A stretch of DNA of 35,426 bases, from the NCBI RefSeq assembly GCF_900101885.1, contig NZ_FNAN01000038.1, positions 1 through 35,426 of the forward strand, written 5' to 3'. The translations under genes and the position numbers were made by a program. A model generated the notes under the pieces. The model searched no databases. It saw nothing but the letters and a program-made list of their open reading frames with translations, and was not told the DNA's origin. Shown here piece after piece: positions 14,991 through 22,258 of the stretch (position 1 is its first letter; every line of letters begins with the position of its first letter). This DNA is from Dyadobacter soli. GTDB taxonomy: Bacteria > Bacteroidota > Bacteroidia > Cytophagales > Spirosomataceae.

Positions 14991-15461
14991 GTGATTGGTT
15001 CCAAGCTAGTAATCTATCCGTTGTTCGAGCGTTTTTACGAGCCACTTAACCTACATAAAGTTGAATATCTCACAGCGGCCGGATATGCCATGGCGTATTT
15101 CGGTTTGCCGCGATACAGCGATGACCTTGATCTCTGGGTGAATCCATCGCAAGCAAATATGTCTCGGCTGTCATCTGCGCTAATTGGTCTTGGCCGGAAC
15201 CTTATCATGGACGCGATCCTAAAACATAATCCCGGCGACGGCAGCATGAAATTCGGTACCAACCCTATGGCCGTGAATGTACATCTAAGTCTGCCTGAAC
15301 TCGCTTTTGAAACGGCATATGCTAACCAGGAGGTAATACAGATTTCTGATCTTATAATACCCTTTATTTCAAAACACGATTACATTGTCAGCAAATTATC
15401 GTCTGACCGGATACAAGATGTAACTGACGGCAAAATCATTCAGTCATTAAAAGGCCGCTAA
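14991..15461 (+). CDS. Nucleotidyltransferase (MNT/AbiEii-like fold)
   Basis: 156 residues starting at GTG 14991. The core reads V-E-Y-L-T-A-A-G-Y-A-M-A-Y-F-G-L-P-R-Y-S-D-D-L-D-L-W-V, the family pattern G-G-x-A ... R-x-T-x-D-x-D-x-W-V, with both metal-binding acids (D-x-D) present and the first Gly of the G-G pair changed to Ala. Later H-D-Y-I-V-S-K ... D-R-I-Q-D-V-T-D matches the R-x-Q-D-x-x-D end of the family. These proteins transfer nucleotides to RNA or protein; some are toxins of toxin-antitoxin systems. No antitoxin gene is visible beside it. Downstream it abuts the TraG fragment, which may have replaced its natural 3' neighbour. Function beyond the fold is uncertain. Confidence 0.7.
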   Translation: MIGSKLVIYPLFERFYEPLNLHKVEYLTAAGYAMAYFGLPRYSDDLDLWVNPSQANMSRLSSALIGLGRNLIMDAILKHNPGDGSMKFGTNPMAVNVHLSLPELAFETAYANQEVIQISDLIIPFISKHDYIVSKLSSDRIQDVTDGKIIQSLKGR

Positions 15462-15463
15462 TT

Positions 15464-16196
15464 CATTCGCTCCCTGTTGTCAATTCTTATGTGATGGACA
15501 CAAGCAATGTTGCACTAACTGTGATTTCACTCTATGCGACGCGACTTATCAAACAAGTGAACATGAAGGGGAAATTGAAAAGCAGCCTGATTTTTGACGA
15601 GTTTCCTACCATATTTCTTAACAATATTGATGGTTTAATCGCCACTGCGCGGTCAAATAGAGTAGCCACCACACTTGGCGTTCAGGACGCATCCCAGCTT
15701 CGCAAGGATTACGGCAAAGAACTGGCTGAGGTCATCGTCAACATCACGGGGAATGTGATCAGCGGGCAGGTTTCTGGCGATACTGCAAAGCATCTTTCCG
15801 AGCGGTTTGGCAAAATTCAGCAGGGGCGCACGGCACTTTCGCACAATCGCTCTGATACCTCGATCAGCAAGTCGATCCAGCTGGACCATGCCGTTCCCGC
15901 CTCCAAAATCTCGTCTATGAGCTCAGGTGAATTCATAGGTCTGGTCGCAGACAACCCGGATCAGCAAATAAACTTGAAAGCGTTTCACAACCGCGTCTTG
16001 AACAATCATCAGTCTTTAGCGACGGAGTCAGCGGCTTATAAGCCAATCCCGGTCGTCAGACGGGCGAATGCAGCGATCATCAAAAAAGGTTTTCGAGCAG
16101 ATTAAGGATGATGTGCGCGAAATCATTGAAGCTGAGATAGCCAGTATCAAACAGGATCCAGCACAGAAACACCTATTGGTCGAAAAGAAAAGATAA
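15464..16196 (+). pseudogene. traG: TraG/VirD4-type coupling protein, C-terminal fragment
   Basis: The frame encodes the last third of a Bacteroidetes conjugation coupling ATPase: S-L-I-F-D-E-F-P-T-I-F-L-N-N (Walker B region), A-T-A-R-S-N-R-V-A-T-T-L-G-V-Q-D, G-N-V-I-S-G-Q-V-S-G-D-T-A-K, S-E-R-F-G-K-I-Q-Q, and S-S-G-E-F-I-G-L-V-A-D-N-P. An extra G near 16088 shifts the frame; the continuation V-F-E-Q-I-K-D-D-V-R-E-I-I-E-A-E ends at a TAA at 16194-16196. The Walker A part and membrane helices are missing, so it is dead. Intact TraG feeds the relaxase-DNA complex into a type IV channel; here it shows that an integrative conjugative element once occupied the locus. Confidence 0.85.
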
Positions 16197-16205
16197 AACG
16201 CCTGA

Positions 16206-17224
16206 CGAGCAGCACTGGCAAGGATCCTACTGTTTCTTGCCTCGGGTTGTAGCGAAAATTTTCTTGACCTGGCGCCTGTTTCGCAGCTCAATGGAAACAG
16301 TTTTTATAAAACCGAAGCGGATATTAAAAACGCCCTGACCGCTACATATGGTGCATTGCAAGCACCTGGCATTTATTATATGATCGGCGACCTGCGTTCG
16401 GACGACACGTGGATCCCAAATCCAAATGCGGGAGCAAATTTGCAGGAGGTCGACGAATTTAAAAATAATGCCTTCAATACGATCAGCAGTTCCACCTGGA
16501 GTTCAAACTATCAGGGCATCCAATCGGCCAATATTGTCATTGACAAAATTGCAGATGTGCCGATGGAAACTTCCGTCAAGGCTCGCTATATCGGAGAAGC
16601 GAAATTTTTGAGGATGCTCATGTATTTCAACCTTGTCCGTACTTTCGGTGACGTTCCACTGGTATTGGAAGTGATTAACAACCCATCAGAACAGAAGGGA
16701 CGCTGCCGGGAATGTCTATGTGCAGATTGTCAGGGACTTAAAAGAAGCCGGGCGGTATTGCCCGAGCAACTCGCCAGCGCGGAGATTGGACGAGCTACCG
16801 GGGGGCAGCGACGGCGCTAATTGGCAAAGTTTATCTGACCCTGGGGCAGTGGGACCTTGCTGTGCAAACATTGAAAGCGCTCGTCGACATGGGGACTTAC
16901 CAGATCCTGCCCAATTATGCCAACCTGTTCGGCGCTTGGAACGACAATAGCAGGGAATCTATTTTTGAAGTACAATTCAAAAAGGGCTCGTCTGGCGAAG
17001 GAAGTCCTTACACAAACCAGTTTGCTGGGATCGGATCATGTACAACGGTGACAGGGCTTGGCAATCCCCTGGGACAAAACATTCCTACCGATGCGATTGC
17101 GGCAGCTTACGAAACCGGGGATTTGCGAAAAAATGCGTCGATGCAAACCACTTATACCCTCAACGGCAATACTGTTACACACAACTATGCTCTGAACCGG
17201 TTGATCGTATTATGGTCAGGATAG
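16206..17224 (+). pseudogene. SusD/RagB-family lipoprotein, truncated with three frameshifts
   Basis: The N-terminus preserves only the end of a lipoprotein signal (L-L-F-L-A-S-G-C), then the typical S-E-N-F-L-D-L-A-P-V-S-Q and A-L-T-A-T-Y-G-A-L. The middle has the TPR-type segment A-K-F-L-R-M-L-M-Y-F-N-L-V-R-T-F-G-D-V-P-L. Single-base lesions near 16697, 16762 and 16800 (the last in a G run) shift the frame. L-I-G-K-V-Y-L-T-L-G-Q-W-D-L-A resumes and runs to a premature stop at 17222-17224, where the match ends against IS1182 sequence. SusD proteins bind sugars or peptides at the cell surface with a SusC transporter; no susC is present. Both ends are cut. Confidence 0.85.
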
Positions 17225-17623
17225 CTCATCGAGCTCAAAAACCGCCGGGCGGCCCGCGATGAAATAGATGCTCTCTTTACAAGCTGCTTCCAGCTTGAAT
17301 AGATGTTGCTCACATAACCGTAAACAAGCACTTTTTAGAAGCATCTGCGGATGATAGCTCGATGATCCGATCGTGTGATAGGCAGCATGAAGCGGCTCCA
17401 AACTGATGCTATTGATCACATCGTTGACCACCCGGCAAGCATGATCTTTGGAGATTAACTCGTCTAAACTTGGAGAGGCAGCATTAATTGCTGCTGATTA
17501 TAAGGCTTGAAGGTGGGTTGTTGTCGGGCCATCGATCCTAGATTGCTAATACCTAAAGATAATCAATCGCAGAAAATCAGCCAAAGCTTTAAAACAAAGA
17601 AGGTGCCTTTTTGAGACACCCTC
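17225..17623 (-). mobile_element. Truncated IS1182-family element (5' end plus transposase start)
   Basis: On the minus strand the element begins at 17623 with GAGGGTGTCTCAAAAAGG. About 90 bp later the transposase starts at 17532 as M-A-R-Q-Q-P-T-F-K-P-Y-N-Q-Q-Q-L-M-L, followed by S-L-D-E-L-I-S-K-D-H, V-V-N-D-V-I-N-S-I and S-S-Y-H-P-Q-M-L-L-K, the usual N-terminus of IS1182 (DUF772) transposases. At least three small indels break the frame: after L-M-L-P, after M-L-L-K, and after N-I-Y-S-S. The sequence then ends against the SusD fragment. Its first ~110 bp match, in inverted orientation, the copy at 35318-35426. It cannot move by itself. Confidence 0.85.
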
Positions 17624-17627
17624 TTCG

Positions 17628-17661
17628 TACCCGTAGCGGGACAAATGTCGAACCAAATGTT
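17628..17661 (+). repeat. 34-bp imperfect direct repeat, copy 2
   Basis: 30 of 34 positions match 2142-2175 in the same orientation. It lies directly outside the IS1182 end. Together the two copies flank the whole decayed 15.5-kb region. Confidence 0.5.
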
Positions 17662-17725
17662 AGGTGATCTAAAAAGGTTGTCTGATATAAATGGATGAAA
17701 ATGGAGTAACGTTTTGACCCATAGG

Positions 17726-17745
17726 ATAGCGTAGGGGAACGCTAT
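17726..17745 (-). terminator. Short hairpin after the last gene of the surface cluster
   Basis: ATAGCGT pairs exactly with ACGCTAT around a 6-base loop, 10 bp downstream of the stop of the last cluster gene. There is no T run on the minus strand, so it may only stabilise the mRNA 3' end. Confidence 0.35.
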
Positions 17746-17755
17746 GTTGTCTTAA

Positions 17756-18190
17756 TTAGTCTGGAACCAATACATATTCGTTTACCGAATTTCCGGTTTT
17801 TCTGCTTTCTGCCGTGCGTTTCAATTCCAGCTGATTCTCGCTCGGCGGTACAGTTAAGTAAAACTCCACATTGCCGCTCGTAAGGCTCGGCGGGGGGCTG
17901 AGGTTTTCGAGGATCAGGCGGTTGTTGTCGGTAGAGAGCGACCAGGTTCCGGTCAGTTTCCTCCCGTCCAGGTCGGTGAACTTTGCCTGGTCTGGTGCGG
18001 TCAGGTCGAGGCGGAATAAGGTGTAGCTCGGGCGGATGTTGGCTGCGCTGCCTTCTGAGTACACTAATTGCCCGTTTTCTTTCACGGTTTTCGCTTTCCA
18101 TATCTTCCCGATATTGATCGGTTCGACTTTCTTGGGCTGGCAGGCGGCTATCACCGTGAGGCAGATAAGCCAGGTTAAATGCTTTTTCAT
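17756..18190 (-). CDS. Small lipoprotein, last gene of the surface operon
   Basis: 144 residues. Signal M-K-K-H-L-T-W-L-I-C-L-T-V-I-A-A-C with lipobox Cys17 makes it an envelope lipoprotein. The mature part alternates hydrophobic and polar residues and has W-K-A-K-T-V-K-E-N-G-Q-L-V-Y, L-T-G-T-W-S-L-S and L-I-L-E-N-L, which resembles small lipocalin-like beta-barrel lipoproteins of Bacteroidetes; this is shape similarity only. It starts 18 bp after the FnIII/T9SS gene stop and is almost certainly in the same operon. It could be an assembly or anchoring factor for the surface proteins encoded upstream. Confidence 0.75.
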   Translation of the reverse strand: MKKHLTWLICLTVIAACQPKKVEPINIGKIWKAKTVKENGQLVYSEGSAANIRPSYTLFRLDLTAPDQAKFTDLDGRKLTGTWSLSTDNNRLILENLSPPPSLTSGNVEFYLTVPPSENQLELKRTAESRKTGNSVNEYVLVPD

Positions 18191-18208
18191 ATCAATGATT
18201 TTTATCCG

Positions 18209-20221
18209 TTAAAACAGGGCGATTTTCTGTCTTATGATGCTCTTGTCAGTTTCAATATTGACGATGTAAATACCTGTCGGGAGGCTGGATAAGTCTGTCT
18301 GCGAGGTTGCGGAGGTTGTGAAGCTGAGTTGTTTTTGGCCGAGAATGTTGCACAGGTTTACATGAATGCTTTGCGTTTGAGGCAGGTCAATGAACAGCGT
18401 TTTGTTTGCGCAATAAACTTGGTTTTTTACATTTGCCGGCTCCGTGCCCGTAATGATGGAAGCTGCAAATATCTGCGCCACATTGCTGTACTGCGAACTT
18501 CCCGCTTGGTTGACTGCTGTAATCCGGTAGAAGTAATCCGCCACAGCCAGTATTTCACGATCCGGAAACTGAATGATGGAAGCTGCCTGCCCGCCAATTT
18601 GCTTGAAATCTTTATCCTTGCTCTTGGAGCGTTCGATGATCACCTCGGTGGCATTGGCAGACAATGCCGACCAACGCAATTGCACAAGATCAAAATCCAA
18701 TGGTACCGCGGTGAGATTGGTCGGCGCATTCGGCGTCACATCCAATGTCGTCGCATCCGCCACGTTGGAAAAAATCGACGGCCCTGATCCATTTGCCGAC
18801 CGAATCCGGTACCAATACTTCGTAGCCGGTTGCAGACCGGTATTTTCGTAGGTTGTTTTGTTGGCATCAATGTCAGCGATTTTCGAAAAGCTTGTACCAT
18901 CCGTCGAGCGTTCGAGCTCAAACCTGGCCTCATTGGTTGCATTGTCTTTCCAGGAGATACTGATTTGGCTGCTGGAAACGGTTTTAGCTGTCAGACTCGT
19001 CGGTGCGCCGGGCGGCACATCGAATGTCGTGGCGTCTGCTACGTTAGAAAATTCTGAGTTCCCGATCGCATTTTTGGCCCTGACCCGGTACCAGTATTTG
19101 GTTAATGTAGCCAGACCGGTATTGGAGTAAGTCGTCGCATTTGCCGGCAAATCTGCCAATTTGCTAAATGCATTTCCGTCGGTCGACCGCTCCAATTCAA
19201 AGCCGGTTTCATTGTTGGAAAGATCAGCCCAGAAGAGATCGACCTGCGTATTCGAAACTGCATGTGCACTTAATCGTTGCGGCGCATTTGGTGCTTCGTC
19301 GGGCGTAGTTGCATCTGCAGTATTGGAATAACCCGAAGCTCCGCCCGCATTTTTTGCAAAAACCCGGTACCAGTATTTTGTTTTTGGATTAACACCTTTA
19401 TCTTCGTATGATTTAGCATCCGGACCGGCATCGCCGATTTTCGAAAAGTTGGCACCATCCGGCGAACGCTCGACCTCGAAACCAGTCTCGTTTGAGGCAT
19501 TGTCCGTCCAGGCCAGGTTGATCTGGCGTGCATTGACCACGCTCGCCGAAAGTCCCGATGGGGCAGCCGGTTTCGGGGTCGCCCGGCTCACACAGCTTTC
19601 ATTCGAATAACCTGATTCGCCACTGCTGTTGACTGCTTTTACCCGGTAACAATAGGTGTTACCGTCGGTTGTAGAGGCGTCATTGTAACTGAGCGACCTT
19701 GCGTACGGCACGCGGGAAAGCAAATTGTAGCCACCCCCGTTTTCGGAACGTTCTAATATAAACGTTGTGCCGTCGCTGTTGTTGCCAATCCAGGTAATGG
19801 CCATTCCGCGGCCCGAGATGTAAAATGCTTCGAGATTACCGGGCGCGGCAGGCGGTGCGATCGGCGTTGTGACCTTCACTTCATTCAGCGTTGCGCCGCA
19901 CGATTTGTCGCAGCTGGCCAACACACGGTATATGTAAGTGCGATTTTCCTGGACCGTTTTGTCCTGATAAGAAAATGTATTGCCTGACAGATTCCCGGAG
20001 ATAGGCGCAAAGTTTTGGCCCGGCCCATCTTCTTTTCGTTCTACTACAAAAACTTCAACCGTCGCCGGAAGCCTGTCCCACGACAAATCCACTTGCTGGT
20101 ACGAAACTACATTTGCGCGCAATGTGGGCACACGTTGCGCCTGGCAGGTTTTGGAAGTAATGAGCATCCCGATCCCAAAAAACAGGCAGCCCAGCATGAT
20201 ATGTATGGTTCGATTTTTCAT
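18209..20221 (-). CDS. Secreted protein with six FnIII domains and T9SS sorting domain
   Basis: 670 residues. A signal peptide (1-28, ending C-Q-A-Q) is followed by six fibronectin type III repeats of about 92 residues (roughly 30-122, 123-216, 217-308, 309-401, 402-494, 495-587). Each carries the L-x-W core and Y-x-Y-R-V strand; repeats 3 to 5 are closest, sharing E-R-S-x-D-G-x-x-F-S-K. The last 80 residues are a type A T9SS sorting domain: L-C-N-I-L-G-Q-K, L-S-S-L-P-T-G-I-Y-I-V-N-I-E, then I-I-R-Q-K-I-A-L-F. The protein should cross the outer membrane by T9SS and stay at the surface or be released. Spacing to its neighbours (28 and 18 bp) indicates an operon. FnIII arrays suggest adhesion or a spacer role; no catalytic domain is visible. 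Confidence 0.92.
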   Translation of the reverse strand: MKNRTIHIMLGCLFFGIGMLITSKTCQAQRVPTLRANVVSYQQVDLSWDRLPATVEVFVVERKEDGPGQNFAPISGNLSGNTFSYQDKTVQENRTYIYRVLASCDKSCGATLNEVKVTTPIAPPAAPGNLEAFYISGRGMAITWIGNNSDGTTFILERSENGGGYNLLSRVPYARSLSYNDASTTDGNTYCYRVKAVNSSGESGYSNESCVSRATPKPAAPSGLSASVVNARQINLAWTDNASNETGFEVERSPDGANFSKIGDAGPDAKSYEDKGVNPKTKYWYRVFAKNAGGASGYSNTADATTPDEAPNAPQRLSAHAVSNTQVDLFWADLSNNETGFELERSTDGNAFSKLADLPANATTYSNTGLATLTKYWYRVRAKNAIGNSEFSNVADATTFDVPPGAPTSLTAKTVSSSQISISWKDNATNEARFELERSTDGTSFSKIADIDANKTTYENTGLQPATKYWYRIRSANGSGPSIFSNVADATTLDVTPNAPTNLTAVPLDFDLVQLRWSALSANATEVIIERSKSKDKDFKQIGGQAASIIQFPDREILAVADYFYRITAVNQAGSSQYSNVAQIFAASIITGTEPANVKNQVYCANKTLFIDLPQTQSIHVNLCNILGQKQLSFTTSATSQTDLSSLPTGIYIVNIETDKSIIRQKIALF

Positions 20222-20249
20222 TGTTCAGGAGGTGAGATGGTTGTGTGTT

Positions 20250-22247
20250 TTATTTCCAATCAATTTTTACCGGGTCGGTCGAAACACTCTCGCGGTTGTC
20301 TGCCTCGACGGTCACTACATGATAATAGTAACCGACCCCGGACGCGGCGTCGCGGTCGATGAATGCCGTTTGGCTACCTGTTGTGGAAGCGATCAGCCGG
20401 GGTTTTTCGGTTTTTTCAGTGAAGCGGTAAACGAGAAATTTCTCCGGCTTTTTCAACGGTGCATCCCAGCTTACGAGCACGCCTTTGTTGGTGGACATTA
20501 CATTGAGCCCGTGAACAGGAAGTACGGCGTCGAGTGGTCTGTAATATTCAAAATCGGTGCTGTATCCGCTCAATTTGTCATTCAGACTGTACGATCTGAT
20601 GCGGTAACTGTATCGAATGCCTTGCTTTACAGTGCTGTCGGTGTAATTGTTGCGCGCATTATCCTCGTCTTTCTGGCGGTAGATTTCCTTGTAAATTCTG
20701 TCACTCTCAGCCTTTCTTTCAACGATGTAGCCAAGGGTATAGGGATCGATGGACTTCATGTTTTCCCAAACAAGCAACGCTTTTCCATCCTGATCGATCA
20801 TTTCGGGGTTGATCGGCGTCGCGAGACGATCGGGAAAACGGGGTGTCGAATACAAGATCTCACTCATCGGGCCCAGGTTATAGCTTGTATTCACGGCCAC
20901 AACCGCCCACCTGTAACCGGTCCCGGCTGCTAGTCTTTTCACCTGAAGCTGGTATTTCAATTCTGATTTAGCCAGAATAATATCCGAGTAACGTTGCAAC
21001 GAATCCGTCTGTCCGGCGGCGAAATAGATGTAATATCCGTGTGTGTCAAAATCTGCCGGCTGCCAGCGGAATGTAAGTGAATCTCTGGATTCTTTGAGCT
21101 GAAAATGGGACGGCGCAACCAATGCAGCGAGGTTCGCTTTGAGCATTCCTGAAACCTTCACCGATTCTGCGGAATTCCCGTAAGTCCCATTTAACCGCAC
21201 CTGATAATAATATCCTTCCACCGGCTCCACGCGGTTGTCGTAAAAAACCGTATCCGAGGACGCGGCGGTGCCTATTTTTTCAAAACCCAGATCAAACTTT
21301 TGGCTGCGCCAGATTTCCACCGAACGCAGATCTTTGGTCGAGGAAAGCTTCCAGCTCACCGCAATGGCATTTTCTTCCTCTTTTGAAAAGGTGTTGATCT
21401 CATAAATAATGGGCGTCTGGTCCTGCGTGCGAAGATTGGCAATGGTGAGCGTATCGGACGCATTGCTTTCATTTCCCATAAAATCTTTGAGATACACCAC
21501 ATACGAATAGAGCATTTTCTGGCGCACATTCCGATCGGTTACCACCAGGAAAAGCGAATCTTTTGCCCCTTTCCGAAAGCCCCATTCTGCCCCGCATTCC
21601 GCAAAATCGGTCTGCCCAAATGTAGCCCGCAGTATCCGCGCGCCGGCAATGTACGGACTGGCTTTTTTGAGGTGATAGGTAATGCGGACCACGCGGCCAT
21701 CGGCAGTTTGGCTGATACTTTGAAGTGTCGTTGCGATCCTGGAACCAGGTACTGAAATTGTTCCCGGATTTTGATAAACTCCCTCACGCGATTCCACTGC
21801 ACGCACCCGGTAATCGTAGCGATGGCCCTGCTCGACCTCCGTATCCAGATATCCCAGTCCGAATGCTTCCAGATACTGTGGATTTGATCCGTATGCGCCG
21901 AGCGAATCGGCATGTGCGGCATTGCGGTAACGTTCGTACAACAGGGCTGTCAGTGAATCGTTCGGAATTTCGTACAATGGATTTTTACTGGCGAGCAAGG
22001 TCAACCGGGCGATGAGATCGGTTGCACTTGCCGGGCCTTTGTCGGTAGTACAAATGGCCTGCCAATCTGGTTTTGCCGTTGTTTTGCCAGTTTCCAGCCT
22101 TTCAATGATGTATTGAGGACCGTGCAGCAGTTTATCAATCTGAATAAATGCCCCGTACGGACCGGCGACGGCCCGTGGCTTTTGCGCCCACAATGCAGCC
22201 GGACAAATGCACAAGAATAGCAGTGTTTTGAAAAATATCGTTTTCAT
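20250..22247 (-). CDS. Exported FnIII-like repeat protein
   Basis: 665 residues with signal peptide M-K-T-I-F-F-K-T-L-L-F-L-C-I-C-P-A-A-L-W-A-Q. After an N-terminal region with Y-I-I-E-R-L and a helical stretch (about 75-125), several divergent FnIII-like units follow, recognisable by Y-D-Y-R-V-R-A-V, Y-Y-Y-Q-V-R-L-N, Y-R-W-A-V-V-A-V-N, Y-S-Y-R-I-R-S-Y and Y-Y-Y-H-V-V-T-V. Unlike the next gene product it has no T9SS sorting domain and ends simply V-K-I-D-W-K, so it may stay periplasmic or depend on a partner for surface delivery. It begins 11 bp after the giant gene and ends 28 bp before the FnIII/T9SS gene. The role is structural by inference. Confidence 0.85.
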   Translation of the reverse strand: MKTIFFKTLLFLCICPAALWAQKPRAVAGPYGAFIQIDKLLHGPQYIIERLETGKTTAKPDWQAICTTDKGPASATDLIARLTLLASKNPLYEIPNDSLTALLYERYRNAAHADSLGAYGSNPQYLEAFGLGYLDTEVEQGHRYDYRVRAVESREGVYQNPGTISVPGSRIATTLQSISQTADGRVVRITYHLKKASPYIAGARILRATFGQTDFAECGAEWGFRKGAKDSLFLVVTDRNVRQKMLYSYVVYLKDFMGNESNASDTLTIANLRTQDQTPIIYEINTFSKEEENAIAVSWKLSSTKDLRSVEIWRSQKFDLGFEKIGTAASSDTVFYDNRVEPVEGYYYQVRLNGTYGNSAESVKVSGMLKANLAALVAPSHFQLKESRDSLTFRWQPADFDTHGYYIYFAAGQTDSLQRYSDIILAKSELKYQLQVKRLAAGTGYRWAVVAVNTSYNLGPMSEILYSTPRFPDRLATPINPEMIDQDGKALLVWENMKSIDPYTLGYIVERKAESDRIYKEIYRQKDEDNARNNYTDSTVKQGIRYSYRIRSYSLNDKLSGYSTDFEYYRPLDAVLPVHGLNVMSTNKGVLVSWDAPLKKPEKFLVYRFTEKTEKPRLIASTTGSQTAFIDRDAASGVGYYYHVVTVEADNRESVSTDPVKIDWK

Positions 22248-22258
22248 GTCTTTGTTGA

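Noticed and set aside
16206..17224. SusD sequence as an active SusC/SusD nutrient-uptake locus
   Set aside because: There is no susC gene, both ends are cut, and three frameshifts fall within about 100 bp.
18209..20221. Repeated DNA in the FnIII gene as a possible tandem-repeat or recombination locus
   Set aside because: Similarity is at protein level between about 92-residue domains and the DNA has diverged; it reflects ordinary domain duplication, not a DNA repeat.
19980..20933. 317-codon plus-strand frame over the FnIII-like gene region
   Set aside because: It crosses the boundary between two minus-strand genes with clear signal peptides and FnIII motifs; its own content is unrecognisable.
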